A stretch of DNA of 64,000 nt from the NCBI GenBank assembly GCA_964480705.1, contig CAYZPC010000003.1, positions 1-64,000 of the forward strand. Direction: 5' to 3'. A model generated the notes under the pieces. The model had not been told where the DNA came from, searched no databases, and saw only the letters and a list, made by a program, of their open reading frames with translations. A program made the position numbers and the translations under genes. Below, piece by piece: positions 22,001 through 27,442 of this stretch; positions within the stretch are counted from its first letter, which is position 1; each line of letters starts with the position of its first letter. This DNA comes from VGJJ01 sp964480705. Lineage in GTDB: Archaea; Iainarchaeota; Iainarchaeia; Iainarchaeales; VGJJ01.

Positions 22001-22800
22001 TATCAAATCCAAATAATGAATCAATTAATTCGCGGGTATCGCTTTCGGTTCCGGATGATTGGGGAATAAAACAAGAGGCATTTAATGTGTTATTTTTGTC
22101 CGGGGAAGAAAAAAATATTGTTTTTGAAGTAAGCCCTTCAGATAGGGTGGGCGTGCAATCGCTGACCCTAACTATCGAAGAACGCAATAGTAATACAAAT
22201 CAGACAGTAAGCAAAAATAAAATATCCAAAGAATTTTACATAATTGTCAAAGGGGATGAAAATACTTTCAAAGAAAATAACTTGTTTGTCTTTGACGCTG
22301 CCTTGGCGAGCTTGCTTTTTTCTGCATTGCAACTAATATTGCTCGTTGTAATAATTTACTTGCTTTGGCACTTTGTTTTGCCCTTAGTCAGAAACAAATT
22401 AGTCATAAGTAATAATGATGCTATTACCAAAGCACACGTAAAAGCTGCCGCGAAGACGGTGAATGCCAAAAAATTTAGCATACATGATGACAGTGAGTTT
22501 CGGTTAAAGAATATCGAAAGCAGAATGACAACACTAGAAAATAAAATAGTCTCACAGAAAAATGAAATACTCCGTGCGGTGAAGGAAGCAACTGAACAAA
22601 GACAACAAACTCCCGCACGCAGAAATTTTTCCCCTGCCCCACAATTCTCGTCAAGAAGAATAATTGCCCGCGACCTAAATGATTTGCCCCAATCCACCCA
22701 CACTCCTTTTTGGAAAAAGATAGGGGCTTCTTTAAACAATTTAAATAGTTCTAAGCAAAAAAATAATCAGAAAAAGAAGATACTTCAGACGGTGAAATAA
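7045..22800 (+). CDS. Giant surface adhesin-like protein, 5,251 residues
   Basis: Order of parts: signal peptide (residues 1-30, LFFLSFIVGLILASSMPA); an N-terminal beta region to about 380 ending DIDYIIDPP; a RFWVGGSGNWSDTAHW module (about 382-425) known from large adhesins; about 50 GLUG-like units at about 583-3866, each with a YAGGLxGY-type motif followed by a long GGxGG-rich loop; eight FN3 domains at about 3918-4709; a Gly linker near 4817-4847; two NEW3-like beta domains (about 4852-5073); a membrane helix near 5081-5116; and a basic cytoplasmic tail with a short coiled coil. The protein is probably exported and anchored by its C-terminus, for attachment or as a coat. Specific ligand unknown. 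No frame breaks are seen over 15.7 kb. Confidence 0.88.
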   Translation: MGTQNARILKLFFLSFIVGLILASSMPALPGGELNISSLAKNFSENPSMSSLDLPLLEATELGSVEIINKTTILSRKINFSSEVDADVNLMLDILDLNADMNIVEDTNIVYDENAISPVIVVDENLPQYPFGPNLSPNIVEELINEDDTIVISSSIVAVENLMYNVLNLEIAEELKSDSKIVTFSSPVDANEELLQNIPVVISIPEIFAVGDEKNIQIKWTNNDNEEMQFVALDESGNGRIDHLLWVVPHFSTQTFEIIFISNALRLDSEKNPIENIFDLVKSLDKSYVNMLDGQYVRVTFEKELTSENDITIYARPSGGSQSSIIEVYTLSGEFLATFENIDRDAKYRILLTSLGTPTDIFDLKIIGDTDIDYIIDPPTDRFWVGGSGNWSDTAHWSATSNGAPGSSTPGVGNDVYFDNSSTGIAVIDQNFIIGSLTISGTYAGTIAQNAALEISDTGGMSGIYSQNAASSTFVASNPEANPFSVTGSFTIPAGTFRRYSGAGTPADPYIIFDVYGLQGMKSGLTNSYQLNNDINAATTMDWNSGTGFEPIGTGSGTSAFSGVLDGNNKSISDLDINRIALVNYVGLFGYLTGSISNLTLSNVSITAQGTAGVNGSDGGAGANGGAATAGGAIYAGGFAGYSTGLISNSSVSGSLTITGGTGGRGGHGGNGAAASAGGIGASGANGGAVYTGGITGYSTGSILSSNSSASITATGGTAGVSGNSGNGGDSAVGAGGAGGAVTTQVGGTGGAAYVAGIAGWITSGNISASYSTGAVTANGGAGGNAGTSGNGGSSTGNNAGGAAGTLANGGTGGAAYAAGITVNNAGTIDGNSYSAGNIIANGGAGGTNATGGTAGASGSTHAGTGTTGGTLGTGGATGGVGGAAYAAGIAVTNTNLIIASHSDSNVTATGANGKTGGAGGTGGSAASTTTGTGGTGGAGVIGSVGGAAYAAGIAITNTGLIDTVYSRIGTITITSGAGGQGGVGGQGGAKGSSGTNGTAGTSGNGAAGISDGITTSGYVGGLVGYNLNLVINSYSQNNIVATVGASGSGGDGQDGLASIAGRPGGTGGTTPAALVVGGVVGYNIGVITNGDYTSGTITATAPSGGAAGRGGTGGTGAANGAGGSATNGAVVYAGGIAGYNSNIIEESTSSISVTAIGGAGGAGANGRDGVSAGIAGSAGTAGGTGGIAYAGGLVGWHASGLITDSDSAGTVTANGGQGGVGGNGGAGIAGGAAVAGGAGGAGQNGGAGANAFGGGLVANFVAGRISNSPSQADVVVTGGAGGNAGTSGAGGAGGSNTLGGTGGAGATGGAGGTVYAAGLVAQSAATIQANSNASGDVNATGGTPGDGSAGAVGGATGTGYNSGNAISGGTGGAGGAGGSVYAGGLVGNTTSSSFIITCSSTGDVRATATSGKIGQSAGSGGSGTAGGASHAGAVPVASGVGGNGGTVYVAGLVGYNVGSIVSSYSTTGVVTATAGNGGNGATGPNGTIGGSAGQGTGGAGAIGSAGGSAGAMYAGGIASNNVTTGGTISSSYSTNEITVVAGNGGSGANGGSGYASTLTTGGAGGNGGNGQIGGAVYAGGLAGLNLWIIEESFFSGSIDATAGNAGNNGSAGSGADGVTGGAGGTGGTGTTPVGVAGGAAYVGGAVGHNSTNGLLKDASYSTGNVVVRGGNGGNAGNGGSGGSSSGAATAGLPGILGPNGGAAGTFYVGGLVGYNFSATAAQVEESCYSTGDVSVIGGTGGNGGNAGNAGTSGSGVATAPAGVNGGNGAAGNTIYAGGSFGYNGSAITLISQNTSGTVTVTRGNGGIGGTGGNGGAGGAVARIGGIGGNGGTGGASSLTYLAGIAAYNLGLVQNIDYTVSSLSVSGGLGGTGGVGGNAGASGTGFASAAAAGGTGGTGGAGGATYLGGLIGYSTGIIRFSSVSGSLSVTGANGRDANTGGIGGNASAGTAAGGAGGTGGTGGAAGAVFVGGVVADPNNEVRASNSSGGTISVVGGTGGTGGTGGAGGVAGGTSRNGQGGGGGAGGNIPSINVGGVAGYNTTVLGIVFDTTYSTLDINVIGGTGGTGGVGVDGENGAQGGTGGTGGSVAGAGTPHTYVGGIIGYLFNNSGTIIDSYATGDINVVSGTGGGGGAAGDGGAGAASTTGGTGGTGGTGAAGQIPYVGGLTGIASTGAFIDDSYSSGTITVSGGNGGAATAAGNGGTGGSGAAGGTAGVAVVGGQGAGAYVGGLVGNSGSANLISDSNRTGDIFVTGSIGGAGGAGGNGGDGGANALGANGAVGQTGGAGGGAAAVNVFVGGIIGYNAGSADASRVTNGLITVIGGEGGVGGNSGDGGATASGYSGGTSATSVQAGAGGAGGASYVGGFVGYTTSALVSISNSFAMVDINVSGGHGGDGGDGGAGGDGSLASGTHIGGVGGKGGTAGAGAASATSTGTYAGGFAGYNALGTINNCYSKTKTITVTGGNSGTPGAGGTGGIGNGTGINGVAGAGGDGAAGGNLYISGFAGYNTGLITNNSYSQNTLDGKAGDGGHGRDGIIGVSGAAGSAGGASAAGGNTYAGGVGAYNTGIISGSFASVDEVSDKGHITAASGWGGNGGDGGDGAAGLTGNAGGAGGAGASGSTAGTAYVGGLAGFSSGTVNLSYSEEISISRYDKQGGMGGNGGVGGIGSDANVGGAGGNGGNGGAGGNRIVGGLIGQNAGFVNDSYSTISITPTAGTGGVAGNGGAGGASGSNAAAATSAAAGTGGIGGAGGASYAGGLIGYITGTTAVVRVTNSYAAGSVTATGGEGVAGGIGGDGGDGSLGISSHTGATGGVGGVGGAGGAVYAGGLTGYQLLTTGTLNYSNSYATGNVTAIGGTGAIGGQCGDGGLSSTGVNGGAGGAGTAAVAIGGGSGAVYAGGLIGFNSITTGVNTFTDVNASGDINAIGGIAGNGGNGGNGANGQAGRLGGAGGAGANGGAGAITYVGGLIGYTISAGGTHNFSNSSASGDINATSGQGGVSGNGGNGGTGGSSASGGQGGNAGTGGAGALIYAGGFIGAYGATTGTNNHLTVYAAGDTNASAGAGGAGGTGGTPGSSGANAAGATGGAAGTGGAGGTNSFAGGLIGLVNGTVTTIVSSYSTGDVLLTGGQGGNGGTPQAGAAGGDTNNGGVGGAGGTPGAGGAVYAGGLAGQNLGTIQESSYATGNVTSIGGLPGTATAGAAGGASGLNRSGTTSTATGGAGGNGIAGGAAYAGGLVASNGAAGIILNSYYTTGTVTATGNNGASGATGGRGGDGSLGISAHIGGNGGGGGTTAAGGEVRAGGLIGTNANAANLISGSYSTGNVVATAGTGGNGGTGGQGGLSGAGAAGAGTQGGAGTAGGSAAAGTGGISYAGGLIGYNDGTVINSYARGDVNGTGGNGGTGGMGGAGADGSAATNGAGGQGGAGASGGAAPTLGSTAVAYVGGLIGYHNTARVVSYSYAQGNVTAQAGRGGNGGTGGRGGDGGAGAGAGTGGTGGTGGAGVAATNGAITYAGGLIGNNLATVTGSWSTGNVNATGSTGGSGGAGANGGTGGAGGGAGGSGGSRAVGGAGGAGGATYAGGLAGFSSGTIQSVSYSTGNVTASSGTGGAGGNASAGGTGGDGGTLGGGAGGAGAAAAVAGGAGGDIYAGGLVGNNTGGTIAVSFSTGAINATAGGGGTGGGGAAGGSGGTGGSGGNGGAGQAGLTAGTAGNAGDIYAGGLAGYTTTNITNTYARGDVTGTAGTAGTGGIGGAGGNGGAAGGGTQGAGGAGGAATNGGLGTDNYVGGLLGRNNAGVDTNSYAVGVPTGAAGSGGSGGTGGTGGTGSPAGGNGANGSGGAIGTANSGGIVGLHSSGTYVANYWDADTSGKVRGAGNGGSDPAGMTGKTTTQMKQVATFPGWDFATPIWRIVEGSTYPYINYQGAPYAPTGVSATSNENTQSTVSWTAPAINGGSAITDFQVSVFNSSGSDPVGVTGSWDRNVGSATANYIFTGLTNGTSYTFKVAAINANGVGSVSSLSSSIIPSTVPNSPTSVTGTSDENGQSVVSWVAPDSNGGSVITDYLVSVFASDGSPAQGVTGDSNRNVGSISTNFTFTGLTNGISYTFKVAAINTNGTGSASSASAVVIPSTVPGQPTGVTGTSNENGQSTVQWVVPDTNGGATITDYQVSVFNSSGSDPVGVTGSWDRNVGSATANYIFTGLTNGTSYTFKVAAINANGVGSVSSLSSSIIPSTVPNSPTSVTGTSDENGQSVVSWVAPAITGGAAILDYNVSVYASDGSPAQGVTGNLIRSVGSTTTNFTFTGLTNGTAYAFKVAAINISGAGADSNLSASVTPSTVPGTPVFTSVVAGNTQATIYFTVDNGGSAITQYNVSVNGGSPIISLSGSPITVIGLTNGVGYSFTVSAVNANGTGSVSNVSDVVVPSTVPGQPTGVTGTSNEDSQSFVQWTAPDSNGGAAITDYRVFVYANDGSTAQGVTGDLNRTVGSAATSFTFTGLTNGTVYTFRVAAINVSGTAVTSDPSPAVIPSTIPSAPVITSVVGGNAQVTIYFTVDDGGSAINQYNISVNGGAPVISLSGSPINIIGLSNGVSYTFKISATNVNGTGAYSAESDPVVPAVPAVAPDAPINLAGTANDGFVSLTWSAPYDGGSPLMDYIVEYKLSSSGSWSTFTDGVGTSTSAIVTPLSNDNSYDFRVSAKNDANLTGPTSASISKTPAPPARVSVDSFPDTTVPTISTIIHIRNEGSTPYEYHYTYCVTDALTNLCGGGDDVSNGGSSTLIQVLNGADYYETIISNVTTPGDYFFHLNVQYGSETSSALSSFTAVAETGGTGGNTGGGNTGGETTGGGSSGGGGSSGSRTVKTTESAMLTVQDYAETVVTKAGEMGFSTLRVKNISTTTLHNLRLQIVGIYAGWYKIDQSKTTLLPGEESEFVITFLPEENATAKDYLLQLSVITDEATVQKEGVLRILESQTKQLRIIGLTNEEAFPLTPIKITIKLSNPNNESINSRVSLSVPDDWGIKQEAFNVLFLSGEEKNIVFEVSPSDRVGVQSLTLTIEERNSNTNQTVSKNKISKEFYIIVKGDENTFKENNLFVFDAALASLLFSALQLILLVVIIYLLWHFVLPLVRNKLVISNNDAITKAHVKAAAKTVNAKKFSIHDDSEFRLKNIESRMTTLENKIVSQKNEILRAVKEATEQRQQTPARRNFSPAPQFSSRRIIARDLNDLPQSTHTPFWKKIGASLNNLNSSKQKNNQKKKILQTVK
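8790..18640 (+). repeat. About 50 glycine-rich GLUG-like repeats
   Basis: Counting the YAGG/YVGG/YAAG-type motifs by eye gives 50 units plus one shorter first unit, average about 66 residues (197 bases). Each unit has a hydrophobic GLxGY-xxxGxIxxSYS core, a short beta strand ending in V-T-A-x-GG, then a loop of GGAGG-NGG type. DNA here is G-rich and built from short GGT/GGC/GGA codons. GLUG motifs are known from bacterial and archaeal adhesins; the extended glycine loops are unusually long. Confidence 0.85.
18904..19178 (+). repeat. 275-bp exact direct repeat, copy 1 (FN3 region)
   Basis: Identical base for base to 19522-19796 by visual comparison, starting CAAGTATCTG and ending in TTGCTCC. 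It spans parts of FN3 domains 1 and 2. Neighbouring FN3 domains are much less alike at DNA level. Confidence 0.9.
19522..19796 (+). repeat. 275-bp exact direct repeat, copy 2 (FN3 region)
   Basis: Second copy of 18904-19178, 618 bases further on, covering parts of FN3 domains 3 and 4. Exact identity suggests recent duplication or gene conversion, or an assembly effect. Confidence 0.9.
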
Positions 22801-23047
22801 AATCGTCAAGAAGGCAAAAAATTGAAGTCTCTCAAAAGAGTACGAGCTTCGGGCCACCGTTCTAATCACTTCATTAATATTCTTTTTTTTTGTTGCCAGA
22901 ATATTCTCTTGTTACTTTGGTATGGTGGTTGGATTCTTTATCATTTCATTGTGGGATTTTTTTTAACAAAGACTGTTTATCAAATCCATTTATTTGCCGG
23001 TTCATGTATCCTCAATTAAACTATTTAGAAAAAATTTTATCGACCAA

Positions 23048-24574
23048 TTATTTCGTTTCTACAACCACATTAATGGGTTCGTTCTGCGCCACGTCTCCCG
23101 TTTTCGGGTCCAAGTAGGAGAGTTGTACAAGGCAATTTTGCGTGCTTCCCGGCAATGCAGTTTGCGGTGCAGTGATTTGCAATGTTGTTGTCTTCGTGCT
23201 TCCTGTTTTTCCTTTCTCATTCAATGTCAAATCAAAAAAGAATGTCGTGTCCAATAATTTGACGTAGTCGTCGCATCCTCCCGTTTCTAATAAAATATTT
23301 TCAATGGGTAATGCTCCCGTGTTTTCTAATTTTAACAAGGCATTCTTCGTTTCATATAATCCAGTCACGTCTTTTGAAATGGAATATGTTTTCGTGAGGG
23401 GTGCACTGTCAATCGTTGCTTTCAATTCTACTTTTGCTTCCGTCAAGTTGAGTGTAAACGGTATCACGAGTGACCAGAATCCGGTGTAGAATTTTATTTC
23501 TCCCGTAATCGTGTCTGAAACCGCGCTCGAGTCTGCCATGAGTTGCATTTGCACCGGTACGCTTTCTCCTTTCTTGAGTGCGGAAAATGGTTGGGTGGGG
23601 GACCACGTAAACCATGGGGCGATTTCGCTGGGGCTGTTTTCTTGGGCACTTTTGATGGTGACTTCCGCGCGCACTCCCTCGCTCAAATCCGCTCCTGCGT
23701 TATTTTTTATCGTAAACGTTTTGGAGAATAGTTTGTTGGCCGTTGCTGAAAATGTTTGAGGTGTTTTAGGCGTAACGTCGAGTGAAAATGTTTTGAATAG
23801 GGTGAATGGAATTTTCTTCCCTTCATTCGTATATTTCACGCGCACATTTCCTGTTTTGTTATCTCCTGTTTTCGTGTTGCTGACTTTGATAGTAGTTGGA
23901 GTGGAGATGAGCACGTTTACAATGATGGTGGAGCCTGGGCTTCCGGAGATGATGCTCGGCTGCACACTCACGTCCATTGCCTCGTATGCGTCTTCGAAAA
24001 CGAGTTCCACGGGTTCTTGTTGTCCGGTTCCAAAACGCAGGGTGACGGTTCCTTTAGCGCCTTGTTGCCCCGCGACGAGAACGGTTGGAATATTCACACT
24101 TTCAATTTTCACATCAATGTCTTTTTCGATGACTATTTTTTCATCTAATCCATTTTTTTTATCCTCCGAAGAAACGGTGAATGAATATTCTCCCGCATCC
24201 GTGTATTCGCTTCCTTGCGTATCCACTTCCACGCGATAATCCCCGGGTCGTAAGTCAATCGTTATACTATCCGTGAATGTTTTCATCGGACTCGTGGCAG
24301 TTCCTTCGAATAATCGTGCGTCGAGTGTTCCAATTCCTCTTCCTTCCGTGTCATTCACGCTGAGCGTGACTTTGACTAAGGATCCAATCATGTAATCGTA
24401 AACAAAAAATCCCACAATTCCTAACACGAGAATAATGGCGAGTGATTTTCCATTTTTTTGGAGAAATTCTTTAGCCATGTCCATTGGAGACGGTCCCTGC
24501 GTCGCAAACCCTTCATTGAAGGGATTTCCTCCGTCGTTCATTCCATTATCATTCGTCTCATTATCCGGATACAT
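23048..24574 (-). CDS. Membrane-anchored surface protein with Ig-like beta domains
   Basis: 508 residues. A polar, acidic cytoplasmic N-terminus (about 43 residues, rich in N, D, G) is followed by one membrane helix (SLAIILVLGIVGFFVYDY) at about 44-65. The rest, about 440 residues, is beta-rich and outside the cell, with repeated Ig/NEW3-like patterns such as GSPGSTIIVNVLIST, TFTIKNNAGADLSEGVRAEV and LLKLENTGALPIENILLETG. The pattern of one N-terminal anchor and many beta domains is shared with the other surface genes here. It diverges from the 161-residue gene at 24625 over a shared TATA-like box. Family not recognised. Confidence 0.72.
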   Translation of the reverse strand: MYPDNETNDNGMNDGGNPFNEGFATQGPSPMDMAKEFLQKNGKSLAIILVLGIVGFFVYDYMIGSLVKVTLSVNDTEGRGIGTLDARLFEGTATSPMKTFTDSITIDLRPGDYRVEVDTQGSEYTDAGEYSFTVSSEDKKNGLDEKIVIEKDIDVKIESVNIPTVLVAGQQGAKGTVTLRFGTGQQEPVELVFEDAYEAMDVSVQPSIISGSPGSTIIVNVLISTPTTIKVSNTKTGDNKTGNVRVKYTNEGKKIPFTLFKTFSLDVTPKTPQTFSATANKLFSKTFTIKNNAGADLSEGVRAEVTIKSAQENSPSEIAPWFTWSPTQPFSALKKGESVPVQMQLMADSSAVSDTITGEIKFYTGFWSLVIPFTLNLTEAKVELKATIDSAPLTKTYSISKDVTGLYETKNALLKLENTGALPIENILLETGGCDDYVKLLDTTFFFDLTLNEKGKTGSTKTTTLQITAPQTALPGSTQNCLVQLSYLDPKTGDVAQNEPINVVVETK

Positions 24575-24595
24575 ACTCGTGAAAATTCGTTTGGG

Positions 24596-24605
24596 CTAAT
24601 AAAGG
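24596..24605. promoter_or_regulatory. Shared TATA-like box for the divergent surface-protein genes
   Basis: CTAATAAAGG sits in the middle of a 50-base gap, about 25 bases from both start codons (24574 minus, 24625 plus). No second AT-rich box exists in the gap, so both genes probably use this one. Confidence 0.5.
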
Positions 24606-24624
24606 TTGCCACTCGTTATGAGTT

Positions 24625-25110
24625 ATGCGCCCCCCTTTAGATGATGTTTCCCCCGCTCCCTCGTTGAGCGTGGAAAATGCCTCCTTGCGCGTGCTTTTGT
24701 TTGCGTCCATTATTCTTCTTTTGTTGGTTTTGGCATACCTTTTTTTTCTCCCCAATCGTCTCGTGGAGCGTTATTCCACATTGGAATGGGGTTCGCTCCC
24801 TTCATTTGTGTCTGAAATGAATTCCCCTCTTCAGAGGGGCCAGATTTTATTTTCTATTCAATTATCGTCGTTTGAGGAAAATGATACGTCGTATCGTATT
24901 AACGTCGAGTATGAGGGCCGTACCGTCGCAACCAAGAATGTTTCGCTTCTTCCGCAAAACACTCAAACGGTTGATTTTTCCATTCCCGTTCAGGGCACGT
25001 TGGATTCGCAGAATCAAATTCGCGTCGTGGTGACCAAACCTTCTCTCGATTCAAACAAAACGAAAGATGATGGTTTGCTCGAATTAGTGGGTTATTTTCC
25101 TAGACCGTGA
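24625..25110 (+). CDS. Small membrane-anchored extracellular beta-domain protein
   Basis: 161 residues: polar N-terminus, one membrane helix at about 22-42 (VLLFASIILLLLVLAYLFFL), then an outer domain of about 115 residues with beta-sandwich features (YRINVEYEGRTVATKNVSLL, FSIPVQGTLDSQNQIRVVV). The layout resembles the divergent 508-residue neighbour, so the two may act together at the surface. A TATA-like box at 24596-24605 is 25 bases upstream. No known family. Confidence 0.65.
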   Translation: MRPPLDDVSPAPSLSVENASLRVLLFASIILLLLVLAYLFFLPNRLVERYSTLEWGSLPSFVSEMNSPLQRGQILFSIQLSSFEENDTSYRINVEYEGRTVATKNVSLLPQNTQTVDFSIPVQGTLDSQNQIRVVVTKPSLDSNKTKDDGLLELVGYFPRP

Positions 25111-25137
25111 TGATTTTTTTTTTAATTAATTGATAAT

Positions 25138-26214
25138 TCATGAAACCATTTTCTTGGTTCGTGTAACAATTTCTTTTCTCTCTTTTTCGGGAAGTTTTTC
25201 TGCCAAGCGTGCGACTTCTCGTTCTTTTTCGCGCGCGATGGCTTCCAATTCTCGAATGATGTGTTCTTGTTGCGTCACTTTCTTTTCAAGCGTGGAGAGT
25301 TTGTGCTGGTGCTTCTCTTCTATCTCTTGCTTGATGGCGTGTTTTTTCTCTTCGAGTGTTAAAAGTTCCTTCGAATACATTGCTCGAATGGCTGCGGATT
25401 CGCTTTCTAAATCGAGTGCTAGTTTGCGTGCAAAATCGCGCTCTTTCTTCAACACGGTGGCGATGCTGATGTGTTTTTTCTGAAGTTCGTGTACCATTTG
25501 TTCCATTTTCTTGGCCTTATTGTCTAAATGCATGTGGTGCGTAGCATATTCGTCGAGTTTTTTCTTTCCTTGTTCTAAATGATCATACAATCCGTGCTTT
25601 TCAATGGCAAATCGTTGTAATAATTCTTGTAAATCGTTTTCCATTTCGGTGAGGGAATATTTTTCATGTGTTCCAAAGAATTTTTCCCGCTTGAGAGTGT
25701 CTCTTTCGTGTTTGAGGGCTTGTATTTCGTCTTCTTTTGTTTTGACTAAACTAAATAATTCTCCCTCAATCGCTTTTGCATTCGTGGGGTTTCCTAAACT
25801 TTGTCGTAGGGCAATGGTGAGTTGCTCGTGCGTGCGGTGAAGCGTCAACCATTGTCGGTGCATGCGTGCTTCCAACTCGGCTCCTAATGCAGGAGTGTGG
25901 ATTTTTTCGGTTAAATCAATTTTTCGGTTTGTTTTGTCTTTTTCAAAATTCAAATTGCGTGACAATACTTCGTCTGTTTTTCCCAGGAATGTTTCGGCTT
26001 CGCGCAAATCGATTGTTTTCAATGCGGGCAGTTTGAGTTGTTCCAGTTGTAAGAGGGTGAGCAAATCTTTGGTTTGTTTGGTGTGCGCGTGCCACTGTTT
26101 CAAACGCTCAACGAGCTGCGCGCGATTCGCCTGTTCCCAAGGCACAAACGGAAGGGCTTTGAATTTGGACAATTCATCGTGCAGCTGGTCGAGGAGCAAA
26201 AGGGCTTCCGTCAT
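25138..26214 (-). CDS. Long coiled-coil protein
   Basis: 358 residues, highly charged, with heptad-like leucine spacing from about residue 150 to the end (EKKHAIKQEIEEKHQHKL, EHIIRELEAIAREKEREVAR). There is no signal peptide or membrane helix, so it should be cytoplasmic. The N-terminal third is helical but less regular. A TATA-like CATAAATAG near 26235-26243 lies about 25 bases before the ATG. It shares a divergent gap with the MBL nuclease gene. A structural or scaffold role is possible; nothing specific can be named. Confidence 0.68.
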   Translation of the reverse strand: MTEALLLLDQLHDELSKFKALPFVPWEQANRAQLVERLKQWHAHTKQTKDLLTLLQLEQLKLPALKTIDLREAETFLGKTDEVLSRNLNFEKDKTNRKIDLTEKIHTPALGAELEARMHRQWLTLHRTHEQLTIALRQSLGNPTNAKAIEGELFSLVKTKEDEIQALKHERDTLKREKFFGTHEKYSLTEMENDLQELLQRFAIEKHGLYDHLEQGKKKLDEYATHHMHLDNKAKKMEQMVHELQKKHISIATVLKKERDFARKLALDLESESAAIRAMYSKELLTLEEKKHAIKQEIEEKHQHKLSTLEKKVTQQEHIIRELEAIAREKEREVARLAEKLPEKERKEIVTRTKKMVS

Positions 26215-26358
26215 GCCACGTTCAACGGAGGGGGCCTATTTATGGGTTTTGGGTGCGCGGCCTATTTGCCCCTGCTCTCAGACTACGGCATTGCTCTCCC
26301 GGCTTGTTTTTATTGGGGGTTGCCATTTGTTCTCGAACGTCAAAAAAGGGTTTTTTTC

Positions 26359-27360
26359 ATGAATGTGTACGAGGAGCACGGGGTCGTTATTCACGCGTCG
26401 GAGAAAATTATGGTGGACCCCCACCGCAAGAAGGTTTCTGCGGACAAAGTATTAGTTTCTCACGCGCACTCCGACCATGTGTGTATTGGTGCCAAGAATG
26501 AGTTTCCTTATTACATGAGCACCCCCACGCATGGTTTGATTGAGCAGAAGATTCCCAAAAAAGCCCAAACGCATCATGTGGGTTTTCGCAAACATTTTCA
26601 CGCGGGAGAGGAAAAAATTTCATTAGTGAATTCGGGTCACATCTTGGGTTCGTCTCAGATTGTGGTGGAAGGCGATGAAAAAGTGGTTGTCACCACCGAT
26701 TTCAAGCTGCAGGACTCTTTACTTATGCGCGGCGCGGAGATTGTGCCGTGCGATATTTTGGTGATGGAAAGCACGTTTGGTTTGAAACAATTTTCCTTTC
26801 CGGCGCGTGAACTCGTGTATGAGGAAATGTCTGCGTGGATGAAGCACGCTCAACAAAATAATTTGCTTCCCGTGTTAGCAGGGTATGCGACGGGGAAAGC
26901 GCAGGAGTTGACGAAGATTGTGAATGAGTATTCTAATTTGACCCCATACGTGCATGAGAGTATTTTTGAAAAAAATAAAATTCACGAACAGCACGCTCCT
27001 TCCTTGGGAAAGTATGAGAAGATTGATCACAATTTGAAAGATGCGGAGTTGCTAATCCTTCCTCCTAGTTTGTGCACTCCGCACGTGTTGCATGCCATTA
27101 GTGTTTCGGCCAAGCGCCCTATTCTTTCCGCAAAATGCACCGGGTGGGTGTGGAAAGAAAGCTATGATCGAAATTTTCAGTTGTCCGACCACGCAGACTA
27201 TGAACAATTGCTTGAATACGTTCGCGTCGCGCAACCCAAACAAGTGTATACGCACCACGGGTTTGAACACGAGTTAGCGTTATCGATCACCAAAGAATTG
27301 GGTATTCCTGCTCGCTCCTTAGATGAGGCGAAACAAAAAGTGCTGGCCTCCTATGCGTAA
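26359..27360 (+). CDS. Metallo-beta-lactamase-fold exonuclease/RNA-processing protein (COG1236-like)
   Basis: 333 residues from the ATG at 26359; the longer upstream frame overlaps the coiled-coil gene and is not convincing. The zinc motif is SHAHSDHVC near residue 34, with further metal ligands in NSGHILGSSQ, TTDFK, LSDHADY and THHGFEHE. The ATFG-like segment MESTFGLKQFSFP and the LSDHADYEQLLEYV motif match the COG1236 group, including ligase-associated exonucleases and mRNA 3'-end processing factors. It probably cuts nucleic acid, with RNA or DNA not decidable here. The beta-CASP part is short. Confidence 0.83.
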   Translation: MNVYEEHGVVIHASEKIMVDPHRKKVSADKVLVSHAHSDHVCIGAKNEFPYYMSTPTHGLIEQKIPKKAQTHHVGFRKHFHAGEEKISLVNSGHILGSSQIVVEGDEKVVVTTDFKLQDSLLMRGAEIVPCDILVMESTFGLKQFSFPARELVYEEMSAWMKHAQQNNLLPVLAGYATGKAQELTKIVNEYSNLTPYVHESIFEKNKIHEQHAPSLGKYEKIDHNLKDAELLILPPSLCTPHVLHAISVSAKRPILSAKCTGWVWKESYDRNFQLSDHADYEQLLEYVRVAQPKQVYTHHGFEHELALSITKELGIPARSLDEAKQKVLASYA

Positions 27361-27442
27361 TGGGTGTTTTCCCATTAATTTTTCCTCTTTTTCTCCCCTC
27401 CTGCGCACGTCTTTTTAAATCCCGAAAAACTGCCTCTGTTTG

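Noticed and set aside
22822..23019. 65-residue hydrophobic ORF after the giant gene
   Set aside because: It uses a TTG start, lies in AT-rich sequence, has no promoter and no family features. The 22801-23047 gap holds nothing I can support.
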